DNA of 64,000 nucleotides, taken from assembly GCF_004332295.1 (NCBI RefSeq), contig NZ_RXLP01000021.1, forward strand, positions 62,001 to 126,000. Reading direction: 5' to 3'. The notes below the pieces were generated by a model, which was not told where the DNA came from, searched no databases, and was given only the letters and a program-made list of their open reading frames with translations. The position numbers and the translations under genes were made by a program. How positions within the stretch are numbered: the first letter of the stretch is position 1; every line of letters starts with the position of its first letter. This document shows positions 50,213-58,472 of the stretch, in pieces. The stretch comes from Alloscardovia theropitheci. GTDB taxonomy: Bacteria > Actinomycetota > Actinomycetes > Actinomycetales > Bifidobacteriaceae.

Positions 50213-51829
50213 ATGTATGGATCTCACCCCACACCACACACTCCAGCCGAGACAGCAAGCACGCCCCTGCCCGAAGAAGTATCCAGTCAGGGCGCAAGCA
50301 CACCACCTCCACGGGTTTTAACGCGTAAAGAATTGAAGGCTTTGCAAGCCCAAGCCCTGCGTGACCTGATCAGTCAAGACATGGGACTCACCCCACCAGA
50401 GGAAAACCCACCCACCACTGGTAGGTTACATCTTCTCACTCGTTTCCTCCAGACGAAACACCGCGATACAGTGAGCGACGATTGGCGTACTGAGAGTGTA
50501 ACCTCACCAGAGGTCACGCCTGCACCGTCTATCCCCCATGTCACATCAGGAGCGTCTTCACAGGTCGTCGTGGACTCTCCAGATACGGGTGAGGAGGAGG
50601 ATTCTTTCAACGAACTCTCCGACTACTTTACCCACAGTGATCCACTCCCACAAACACCACCCATTGATACAACTGATATACCAGTGGTAGACACTGAGCA
50701 AACTACCCAGATTGCTCCGCGCATCCATCCTGTAGTCGAATCTGAGAGTATACCTGAGAATAATCCAATGGGGAATGGGTCACCTGTTTTTGCTGATGAC
50801 CTACCAGCCCCCACCGCTATTGTTTCTTCAGGTGAGGGTGAGACCACTTCTGGTCACGATGATCACACGTCGGTGGATAGTCCGGGCATGTATCCTGTGT
50901 CGTTGCCACTCGTATACGCGCCACTGCCCTCACCTACTGGTCATCCGCATCGTAGGCCGTCAGTGAAGCAACTGTTGGTTGTTCTTCTTCCTGTTCTTAT
51001 TCTTGGCTTATGCGGAATGGTTGCTCTTCCTGTGTATATGAGTCACGTGCACTCCTCGTGTCGCACCTCGTGGCAGGCGTATAAGACTGCTTATGACCGG
51101 TATGCGCGTGTGTATGAGGATGGGATGCGTGTGCTCTCTTCTACACACCATGACATGGTAGATAACCCTCAAACTCTCACCGTTCTTCAGGGTGTGCTCA
51201 CACGCACCCCACGTGTGATGACACCATCATGTGACGTGTCGCCCACCAGCTTACACACCGCATGGGAATCCACTCGTGTATACGACAGTGAGGCTACTCG
51301 TTTGAGTACGCAAGCTAAGAAAATCACAACACACATCAATGCTGTGACAACGAGTGTCGAGTCCAAGAAAATCCTCACCGCGAAAACTACTCTAGAGACC
51401 ACTATTCGTGAGGCGAAAAACCTCTTAGCCTCCTCAAATGGCACAGTGGCGGATAATGTGACGCGCGACAAGCTCGCCACCCTCATCTCTGAATCTGAGA
51501 AAACTGTACACGCTAAAAAACCAACCGTGAAGGATATGACAGCGATGCAATCGCGTTTATCCGATGCGATGAATGCTGTAACGCACAGTGTCCAGGCGAA
51601 AGCTGATGCGGAGAGGAAAGCTCAAGAAGAAGCAGACCGTAAGGCTCAAGCACCCGCCCACCAGCAATACTCCCCTTCTGTGCCAACCCCACGCTCAACA
51701 CCACGGTCTACGCCACGTACGACGCCTCGTCGCAACAATAATGGTGGCTCTAGTGGTGGAGGTGGTGGTGGGAACTCGTGGAGTGTTCCCCAAGATCAGG
51801 GGGACGCGTATCTACCAGGACAACTCTAA
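50213..51829 (+). CDS. Single-pass membrane protein with low-complexity ends
   Basis: This 538-residue protein has a long Pro/Thr/acidic disordered N-terminal region (about 1-250), one membrane helix (LLVVLLPVLILGLCGMVALPVYM, about 258-280), an extracytoplasmic helical region with likely coiled coil (about 285-470) and a C-terminal TPRSTPR- and Gly-rich tail. It carries the 16-base motif GACCACTTCTGGTCAC in frame at 50842. AAGGGG precedes the start. Its place between parB and the transfer genes suggests a conjugation role, unproven. Confidence 0.55.
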   Translation: MYGSHPTPHTPAETASTPLPEEVSSQGASTPPPRVLTRKELKALQAQALRDLISQDMGLTPPEENPPTTGRLHLLTRFLQTKHRDTVSDDWRTESVTSPEVTPAPSIPHVTSGASSQVVVDSPDTGEEEDSFNELSDYFTHSDPLPQTPPIDTTDIPVVDTEQTTQIAPRIHPVVESESIPENNPMGNGSPVFADDLPAPTAIVSSGEGETTSGHDDHTSVDSPGMYPVSLPLVYAPLPSPTGHPHRRPSVKQLLVVLLPVLILGLCGMVALPVYMSHVHSSCRTSWQAYKTAYDRYARVYEDGMRVLSSTHHDMVDNPQTLTVLQGVLTRTPRVMTPSCDVSPTSLHTAWESTRVYDSEATRLSTQAKKITTHINAVTTSVESKKILTAKTTLETTIREAKNLLASSNGTVADNVTRDKLATLISESEKTVHAKKPTVKDMTAMQSRLSDAMNAVTHSVQAKADAERKAQEEADRKAQAPAHQQYSPSVPTPRSTPRSTPRTTPRRNNNGGSSGGGGGGNSWSVPQDQGDAYLPGQL

Positions 51830-51852
51830 ACCAGGAAAGGATACAAGGTTTT

Positions 51853-53175
51853 ATGATGACACGTTTAGATGAGTATTTATTTCATGCTGACTATCTGTAT
51901 CAGCAAGTGACAATGAGTGAGCAGTGGCAGGCATTGACCCGTATGACCAGGTTTATGTATGCGCATGATGCGCCCACCATCCTCACCCTTATAGAAAAAC
52001 TAGATCATCCCCCGTTTTTAGTGTGTTCACCCATGCAAGCGGCAAGCTACAGTTTGCCACAGAACACGTTGAGCGTGCCGGTGATTGTGCCGAGAATTGT
52101 CAGGGTTAAGCGCACACGCGACGATCTTGATATGGTGAGCCCACAGTTTGTTATCGACCAGGACACAGCAGCGAGTGATGATCTCACTTTCACGAGTGTA
52201 GGTATTACTGATGGTGAGGGTGAGTATCGGCTTATTACCCGCCTTGAATCATCTACGGATAGGATACCGGTTGTTGTGTTATCCCAGGGCAACCAGCTTA
52301 CGGTGAGCTTGTCAGCGAAGACGCGTGTGCGCGTGAGTGTTACGCCTGTGGCCATGCCGACTCATAATTATGAGATTCAGGTCGAGTCAAAAACCCACGC
52401 CTTAACTGTTCCCGTCAAGACACCATTGGTGGGTGTGGTGAACCCGTATAAAGCTATGGTTCAAACACTGGATATCACTGATGGTGGGGTTATTCCCCTT
52501 CAGTATGCTACTGACGGTGCCAGTATTCAAGACTGGGTTGCGATACCCACGTCTTTCCCGGTGGAATCGTTTACCGCGCCTACGGGTGAGGATACAGGGA
52601 TACGGCTTCGCACTCACGCTCACGATAATCCTGACCCGTCTGTGTATCGTCACTACATGCTGTATCTTGCCACCAGGTTGCGCTCTCTTGTGAATACGCA
52701 TGACTGGCATACCAGTGCGACCAGTGACGACATGATTGTCGTGTCGGGCAAAAAGTGTTCCCTTCCCCGCCCATCAGAGAATACTGTGGTGAGTTTGGTC
52801 ACGTTATTGTGTACCCTTATTGCCCACGAGCTGACCGATAATCAGGAGACGATGCTGCGTCTTGCTCACGCCGCATCGTCCATGAGCGCATGCGTTCTGG
52901 AGATTCCCACACCACGTGTGGATGCGTATCTGATGGCAGATCCCGCTCGACGTCCTGCAAGCCTTGATGAGCTTGATATTGCGCGTCGTATCATGATCAG
53001 TCTTCTTCGTCTTGTTGACCCGTCCTTACTGGGATCAGGACACGGCACAAGCCTCGACTATCCCTTCACCCCACTCCAGCATCCTAGAGTGGACACGCGT
53101 TTCCTTGATACAAACACCTACCGCCTCCAGATTAGTGAAGGCGTGATCACGTCTATCAACCCATTAACCCTCTAA
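51853..53175 (+). CDS. Unknown element protein, remotely ArdC-like
   Basis: This protein of about 440 residues starts at ATG 51853 (AAGG upstream). The N-terminus (about 15-90: WQALTRMTRFMYAHDAP..LIEKL, then SVPVIVPRIVRVKR) loosely follows the pattern of ArdC-type ssDNA-binding domains, and a later LCTLIAHELTDN could be a degenerate metallopeptidase helix. Both matches are weak. The middle is beta-rich. It lies between the membrane protein and the peptidoglycan hydrolase in the transfer operon. Confidence 0.4.
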   Translation: MMTRLDEYLFHADYLYQQVTMSEQWQALTRMTRFMYAHDAPTILTLIEKLDHPPFLVCSPMQAASYSLPQNTLSVPVIVPRIVRVKRTRDDLDMVSPQFVIDQDTAASDDLTFTSVGITDGEGEYRLITRLESSTDRIPVVVLSQGNQLTVSLSAKTRVRVSVTPVAMPTHNYEIQVESKTHALTVPVKTPLVGVVNPYKAMVQTLDITDGGVIPLQYATDGASIQDWVAIPTSFPVESFTAPTGEDTGIRLRTHAHDNPDPSVYRHYMLYLATRLRSLVNTHDWHTSATSDDMIVVSGKKCSLPRPSENTVVSLVTLLCTLIAHELTDNQETMLRLAHAASSMSACVLEIPTPRVDAYLMADPARRPASLDELDIARRIMISLLRLVDPSLLGSGHGTSLDYPFTPLQHPRVDTRFLDTNTYRLQISEGVITSINPLTL

Positions 53176-53193
53176 AAGGACAAGGAGATTAGT

Positions 53194-54318
53194 GTGAATT
53201 CGAACAAAACAACCCTCAGTATCATTCTCGGGATAGTAGTGTTTCTTATCGCTGCAGCCTTGACCCCGATTGTGCTCACCTCGACGATTTTGAATAAGCG
53301 TGTCATGTGTCAAGACTCTACCGGGTCGACTACTAGTGTGGCGGCTGTAGCCGATATTAATCCTGCTACCTATAAACCATCAGAGACAGCTCCCACGGAT
53401 GTGGCAGAAAAAGCTGCCCAATTCGTGGAAAAAGTCGCATTAGACAACACTCACGGATATTCTCAGGCACGTCGTAACGGTTCACCCGATTACGACTGCT
53501 CATCCCTCGTCTATTATTCGATTACGCAAGGCGCCGGTCACGCGTTAACCGCGAAAACGGCGTTTAGCACACATTCCATGTATCAAGTGCTCACGTCCAG
53601 CGGATATGAGCATTTCACATGGAGCGGCAAATGGAAAAACGCACCACAAGAGCTCAAACGCGGTGACATTATCGTCAACGCGTCCACCCACACCGAAACC
53701 TATCTGGGTGGAGGCTTGTTCGGAGGAGCACGCCATGCTACCCCGAGTGGTATCGAGGACGGGCGTCCCGGCGATCAAGGCACAGGCGGTGATGAAGAAA
53801 TCGGTATCAGCAAAGCCATCAGCGGTGGGTTGACCGACGTGTACCGGTATACCGGGCAAGAAAACGCCACCCCTACTAACCCTACAGGTGGTAGTGCGGT
53901 TACCGCTGCATCTATGACAGGCTGCTCTACTCAAGAGACAGGCAGTGGGGATACGACTGCTGTGTCGGCGATTGTTCCAGAAAACCTTACACACGCTTCT
54001 CCCGCGGATGCGCGCGCGTACGCCAAAAGCCTCATGCCCCATTACGGGTGGAACACTGACGACAGCGACTCTGGGGAATTCGGATGCCTCGTATGGTTAT
54101 GGAATCACGAGTCCGGATGGCGATGGAACGCCGACAACCCCACATCAGACGCGTACGGGATACCCCAAAGTCTTCCCGGCAGCAAAATGGCGTCCGTTGC
54201 GTCTGATTGGAAAGACAACGCGGGCACACAGATCGTGTGGGGGTTGACCTATATCAAAGGCCGATATAAAACACCATGCAGCGCGAAAGCATTCTGGCTT
54301 TCGCACCACTGGTACTAA
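53194..54318 (+). CDS. Conjugative peptidoglycan hydrolase: NlpC/P60 plus lysozyme-like domain
   Basis: This 374-residue protein is the VirB1-like wall opener. It has an N-terminal membrane anchor (IILGIVVFLIAAALTPIVL), an NlpC/P60-type cysteine peptidase domain with DYDCSSLVYYS (Cys102) and a downstream His in the RHATPSG area, and a C-terminal lytic transglycosylase-like domain with LWNHESGW (catalytic Glu), AYGIPQSLPGSKMAS and TQIVWGLTYIKGRY. GTG start 53194 has AAGGAG upstream. Two wall-cutting domains in one protein are usual for Gram-positive conjugative elements. Confidence 0.88.
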   Translation: MNSNKTTLSIILGIVVFLIAAALTPIVLTSTILNKRVMCQDSTGSTTSVAAVADINPATYKPSETAPTDVAEKAAQFVEKVALDNTHGYSQARRNGSPDYDCSSLVYYSITQGAGHALTAKTAFSTHSMYQVLTSSGYEHFTWSGKWKNAPQELKRGDIIVNASTHTETYLGGGLFGGARHATPSGIEDGRPGDQGTGGDEEIGISKAISGGLTDVYRYTGQENATPTNPTGGSAVTAASMTGCSTQETGSGDTTAVSAIVPENLTHASPADARAYAKSLMPHYGWNTDDSDSGEFGCLVWLWNHESGWRWNADNPTSDAYGIPQSLPGSKMASVASDWKDNAGTQIVWGLTYIKGRYKTPCSAKAFWLSHHWY

Positions 54319-54360
54319 AAATCGCTTATCACAAGCACATATGTTAAGGAGAAAAAGATT

Positions 54361-54909
54361 ATGAATTTGAAACCGGATTATTCCTGGGTTCCCTCTGAAC
54401 TGGGGCAGTTTATTGGTGGTATCCAAGCCATCTGTATTATCCTCATGATTATTGCTACCGTAGCGGGCGTAGCACGATTCGTGTTCGCGAAAGTCACCGC
54501 CACGAAAATCGATGACGCCATCGGCGATCGTATCCTTGTCGCAGTGATTATTGGCTGCTTCTTCATCAGCGGATTAGGACAACTGGTCGGTCATGAAATG
54601 AAAGTATGGGATGTATCCACCGTATCCACCACGAATGTGGCAGGAAAGGCTGCGGAGTTTAAAATCACTGACCCCCATGAGTCTACGACTCAGGAGTCGC
54701 GTCAAGCTCAAGACTCCTACAAGAAAGCAGGAGAAGCCATCACAAAAGGTGACATGGGCGAAGCCATGAAAAACCTGTGGGAAGGACTCAAACACACCGG
54801 CAAAACCCTCTGGGACACACCCGGCAACTTCTTCGACGACACAACAAAACATGGGCTCATCGAGGCGTGGAACAATATGATGAATAGATTTAGCGGAAAA
54901 GGTAACTAG
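54361..54909 (+). CDS. Two-helix membrane protein, pilin-like with C-terminal extension
   Basis: This 182-residue protein begins NLKPDYSWVP, then two helices (FIGGIQAICIILMIIATVAGVA; RILVAVIIGCFFISGLGQLV) and a soluble helical tail of about 90 residues. The KPDY start and two-helix plan match the next small protein (55109-55411), so the two are probably paralogs of the VirB2/TrbC kind. AAGGAG precedes the ATG. A terminator follows. Confidence 0.6.
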   Translation: MNLKPDYSWVPSELGQFIGGIQAICIILMIIATVAGVARFVFAKVTATKIDDAIGDRILVAVIIGCFFISGLGQLVGHEMKVWDVSTVSTTNVAGKAAEFKITDPHESTTQESRQAQDSYKKAGEAITKGDMGEAMKNLWEGLKHTGKTLWDTPGNFFDDTTKHGLIEAWNNMMNRFSGKGN

Positions 54910-54934
54910 CTAAGTCTATCTCCCCTTTTCTATT

Positions 54935-54984
54935 GGGTGTCTTCTGGTCATGGTGACCAGAAGACACCCCTCTTTTATTTTTTT
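54935..54984 (+). terminator. Terminator built on the CTTCTGGTCA motif
   Basis: A perfect 16-bp stem (54935-54950 with 54954-54969, 3-nt loop) is followed by CTCTTTTATTTTTTT. It separates the two pilin-like genes and uses the same CTTCTGGTCA sequence as the sites at 43354, 47770 and 50846. Confidence 0.8.
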
Positions 54985-55030
54985 CATCGATATCGATGGA
55001 ATGTTTATGAGGGTGTCATTACTAGTAGAA
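54984..55030 (+). promoter_or_regulatory. Second copy of the ATCGATATCGAT module, before the pilin-like gene
   Basis: TCATCGATATCGATGGAATG, then six variable bases and AGGGTGTCATTACT, is shared exactly with 47601-47640. It lies 80-125 bp before the ATG at 55109 and just after a terminator, so a new promoter under the same control is expected here. A small hairpin GAAACATC-ATTTAG-GATGTTTC follows (55028-55049). Confidence 0.6.
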
Positions 55031-55108
55031 ACATCATTTAGGATGTTTCCCTTTCTATTGGTTACGTAACAACAACCCCCTTAGTGGGGTGTAAGGAGTA
55101 AGAGAACG

Positions 55109-55411
55109 ATGACACCATTCATCTATCGTTTTTTGGCTGAAGGTCCAACCGATGTCAAGCCTGATTACAATTATTTTCCGTTTATGAAGCAGCTTATTAA
55201 GATTGCCTCGGGTATTAGCGGTGCTGCTATCTACGTGCTGGTCATCATGGTGATCCTGGGCACGGTCGGTGTGATTATGGGTAAACTCGGCAGCTCTAAC
55301 ATGGCACAGCGTATCGGTTGGGGTATGGTCATCATGGCTCTCATCGGTGCAGCAGTGGTCGCTTCTGCTGGTGGATTGGTCATGTGGGCAACACAGCAAC
55401 AACTCATCTAA
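55109..55411 (+). CDS. VirB2/TrbC-like pilin subunit
   Basis: This 100-residue protein has two hydrophobic helices (about 33-57 and 68-93: AIYVLVIMVILGTVGVIMG; IGWGMVIMALIGAAVVASAGGLVMW) separated by a short polar loop, the VirB2 plan. It lacks a signal peptide. GGAG lies before the ATG. It sits directly before the TrbL/VirB6 gene, as expected for a conjugation pilin-like component. Confidence 0.65.
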   Translation: MTPFIYRFLAEGPTDVKPDYNYFPFMKQLIKIASGISGAAIYVLVIMVILGTVGVIMGKLGSSNMAQRIGWGMVIMALIGAAVVASAGGLVMWATQQQLI

Positions 55412-55549
55412 CGCACATCGCGTGAGGGGAAACATTTTTTCTTGGGCTCTATTGTTTCCCCTTCACACTTGCTGACTTACTGAGTCTATTTTTTCTTTTG
55501 AGAAAAAACATTGAAATAACATTTTTGATTGTAATGGGAGGCAAAACCC

Positions 55550-56983
55550 ATGTTTAATCCAGTAGATCCGTTGGGGTCGCTTGCTAAATGGATTGTTGAT
55601 GGTGCGGTTGAGGCGTGGAAACAAGCAATGGTGTTAGCCTTGAGCGCGGGCACGATAACATCCGATCAGTGGAAGACGGTGTTCCATGTCGCGAACCGTG
55701 TGGCGGGTATTATGGGTGTGATTGCTGTTGGCTTGGGCGCGATTGCTATTGTTCAACAGTCGTTTAAGGGTAGTATGGGTGGCGTTGTTGCAGCGGTGTT
55801 TCGTACTATCTTGGCGTGGCCTATCACGTTCGTGTTGATCACGATCACGATTCGTGCTTTAGCGGTCGAGGGACAAGTCACGTCTCGTATTTTACAAGCA
55901 TCTTTCCCGTCCAATAAGATCGAGTTCACCCTCTCACCTAATGGTTTGACGAGTATTAATCTGTCGTTTGCTTTGATTGTTGCATTACTGATTATTGTGG
56001 GCTCGGTGATTATGATTTTGATAATGGTTGCCCGCTCGTTATTGATCATGTTGGGGGTTGCGTTTGCTCCGATTGTCACGATGAGTCAAGGCTGGTCAAC
56101 GCTACGCCCCGCTCTAACTAAGTGGGGGTCATGGATGACGGGTGTGATTCTTTTTCGCCCTATCGCTGCAGTGATTTTGTATTTGACGGGTAGTTTCGTC
56201 CAGAATACGAGCAATGACATGATGAGTTATTACGTGGCTATCGTGGGCATGTTCTTAGCGTCGGCATTTCCGTGGGTGTTGGTCCAGATTGTTGCCAACT
56301 CTATCTCTATCGGCGCGGACGGTTTGACAGCGACCGCATCAGCAGGGCAAGCAACCGTGAAAACAACAGCGGACGTGGCTAAAACTGCTGCCGCGGTGGG
56401 GTTGGGTGCTCTTGGCGCTGGTGCGGGCGCGGCTATCACGGGCAGTGCTGGAGCATCCACAGGCATGGGCTCATCCGTATCATCGGGGTTGAATACCACG
56501 TCTGGTATTACCTCTGCTACCGGTGAAGGTAAATCTTCTCAGGGTAAGAATACTTCTTCTGACAGTGCTGCTGCGGGTAAGGATTCTGCGTCGGATGCTA
56601 CTCATCTTATTGGTGATTCGGGTCTTGCTACCGGTGCGGGTAGTTTCTTATCGGGATTATCGGGTGTCTTGCATGCTTCAGCGGATACGGGTATCGCTCC
56701 ATCGGGTGTGTCTCATGCGATGGAGTCTGGTGCGAAAGCCGCAGACATTATCGCGAACGTGACAAACAATACGACTGGTTCTGATTCTAGTGAGTACACG
56801 TCGGGTTCGGCGGATGCGCCAACCACAGTGATTAATCAAAATACGACGTCGTCTACTCCTTCGGATGTGACGATTACGACGACTCCACCGGCCGTGGATA
56901 CGTCGCGTTTTGCTCCACCAGCTTCTGGGGATCAGCATGTCGATGTTGACGTGCACGTCACCGGCAATACGGATAACAATTAG
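55550..56983 (+). CDS. TrbL/VirB6-type conjugation membrane protein
   Basis: This 477-residue polytopic protein has about six membrane helices in residues 40-270 (for example VAGIMGVIAVGLGAIAIVQQ; LIVALLIIVGSVIMILIMVARSLLIMLGVAFAPIVTMSQGW, the typical TrbL signature region). A long Ser/Thr/Gly-rich cytoplasmic or surface tail (about 290-477) follows. It forms the inner-membrane channel of the type IV secretion system. GGGAGG precedes the start. Confidence 0.8.
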   Translation: MFNPVDPLGSLAKWIVDGAVEAWKQAMVLALSAGTITSDQWKTVFHVANRVAGIMGVIAVGLGAIAIVQQSFKGSMGGVVAAVFRTILAWPITFVLITITIRALAVEGQVTSRILQASFPSNKIEFTLSPNGLTSINLSFALIVALLIIVGSVIMILIMVARSLLIMLGVAFAPIVTMSQGWSTLRPALTKWGSWMTGVILFRPIAAVILYLTGSFVQNTSNDMMSYYVAIVGMFLASAFPWVLVQIVANSISIGADGLTATASAGQATVKTTADVAKTAAAVGLGALGAGAGAAITGSAGASTGMGSSVSSGLNTTSGITSATGEGKSSQGKNTSSDSAAAGKDSASDATHLIGDSGLATGAGSFLSGLSGVLHASADTGIAPSGVSHAMESGAKAADIIANVTNNTTGSDSSEYTSGSADAPTTVINQNTTSSTPSDVTITTTPPAVDTSRFAPPASGDQHVDVDVHVTGNTDNN

Positions 56984-57001
56984 ATAAGGAAAGGATAGGT
57001 T

Positions 57002-58450
57002 ATGGCAGATCACGCGTCTCATAAGGTCAGTGCTACGTTTAGCCCGGTCTCATCTACGGGAGTGGTGTTGTGGCTTAAACCTCACCAAGTGGCTATTATC
57101 GGGGTGATTACCGGCTGGATCCTGTTGGGATTGTTATTCGGAGGCACGATTTTCACGTGGTTTAATTTCACTCTCCTGCTTATCGCACTCCTGTCAGCGG
57201 TCAGTGTTAAGGGTCGGAGTTTGATTGAGTTGATACTGATCCAATTGGGTTTTGGTCTTCGTGTGGCCACGGGTCAAACCCGGTGGACCATGAACCCACT
57301 AACACGCAACACAACGGTCGGGTTAATTGACTTACCCGGTGCTGCGGGTAAACGCTTGAAACCGTTGGAAGTGGTCAACTCTCATGTAGCGGGTGCCGCA
57401 TTCGTGTGGGATAAAGAAACCGGGGACGCTACCGCCATCTTACGCGCATTAGGTAAACCGTTCGTGTTCACCACTGTGGCGAAACAGGATGAGCGCGCCC
57501 ACGCGTTTAGTAGCATGCTCTCCCAACTAGCAGAATATGAGGATGTGGTGCGTTTCACCATCCAATCTCGTTCCTTGATGAGCCCGTTTACTCTGAATGT
57601 GGATACGACACATAATGAGTATGCTGTTCAAGAGTTAACGGATATGGTGGCAGAGAATATGCAAAAAATCATGAACCATGATCTGATCATCACGCTGACC
57701 GTTAACCCGGATAAGGCACGCGATTCTGTACGCTCCTATGGTGGCGGGGTTGCTGGCGTGTCTGGGTTGCTGCATGAACGGTTGACTCCACTGGTCGCCA
57801 TGTTGTCTCAAGCAGGGTTATCTGTAGATAACACGGATAAAGTGTATTGGGAAAACACAGCACAAATCCGTGCAATGATGAAACTCATGAGTGATGCCCA
57901 CGCGTACACGGTCATCAATAGCAATCTCGAATTGGATGATGATGTACCGGTCGCGACCAATTATCGTGAATACACTGATTACATGCACGTAGGCGACACG
58001 TACGCGCGGACCTTGTGGATTGATAAATGGCCGTCTGACCCGGTCACTATCGGTTTCCTCCACCATTTAAGTGCAGGCAAGGATGCGCAAATCGTGTTTA
58101 CTCAAGCGTTCAAACCTACCCCAGAGTCTAAAGCGCGTAAAGCGTTGAACGAACGCAAAAACGAGTTAGAACGCTCCCAACGATTAAACCGGAACATGGG
58201 CAGGAACGATGACGCCAGGCTCACGTTAGAAAACCACGAAGTCGACAAACGGTTGATGGAATTGGCCGCGAATAAGGCAGAAGTATCCTTCCAAGGATTC
58301 GTTACTATCCTGGCCCCGTCGAAAACAGCGTTAGATGATATTACCCGTCGCATGATCACGGAGATGACGTTTGTGCATTTCGATCGTATGCACGGGCAAC
58401 AATACGTTGGCTGGCTAAGCGCTCTTCCGCTTGGTCAAGCAGGAAGATAA
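57002..58450 (+). CDS. SCO6880-like conjugation protein
   Basis: This 482-residue protein has two closely spaced membrane helices near the N-terminus (VAIIGVITGWILLGLLFG; FTWFNFTLLLIALLSAVSV). A large cytoplasmic domain follows, with the pattern of the actinobacterial SCO6880 family, which always lies next to a VirB4 ATPase and takes the VirB3-like place. No Walker motif is present. It is followed 22 bp later by the VirB4 gene. Confidence 0.7.
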   Translation: MADHASHKVSATFSPVSSTGVVLWLKPHQVAIIGVITGWILLGLLFGGTIFTWFNFTLLLIALLSAVSVKGRSLIELILIQLGFGLRVATGQTRWTMNPLTRNTTVGLIDLPGAAGKRLKPLEVVNSHVAGAAFVWDKETGDATAILRALGKPFVFTTVAKQDERAHAFSSMLSQLAEYEDVVRFTIQSRSLMSPFTLNVDTTHNEYAVQELTDMVAENMQKIMNHDLIITLTVNPDKARDSVRSYGGGVAGVSGLLHERLTPLVAMLSQAGLSVDNTDKVYWENTAQIRAMMKLMSDAHAYTVINSNLELDDDVPVATNYREYTDYMHVGDTYARTLWIDKWPSDPVTIGFLHHLSAGKDAQIVFTQAFKPTPESKARKALNERKNELERSQRLNRNMGRNDDARLTLENHEVDKRLMELAANKAEVSFQGFVTILAPSKTALDDITRRMITEMTFVHFDRMHGQQYVGWLSALPLGQAGR

Positions 58451-58472
58451 ACATGATTAGTTTGGTGGTGAG

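Noticed and set aside
55422-55466. Hairpin GTGAGGGGAAAC / GTTTCCCCTTCAC as a terminator
   Set aside because: The T tract lies in the loop, not after the stem, and one arm has a bulge. It may be structural but was not called.
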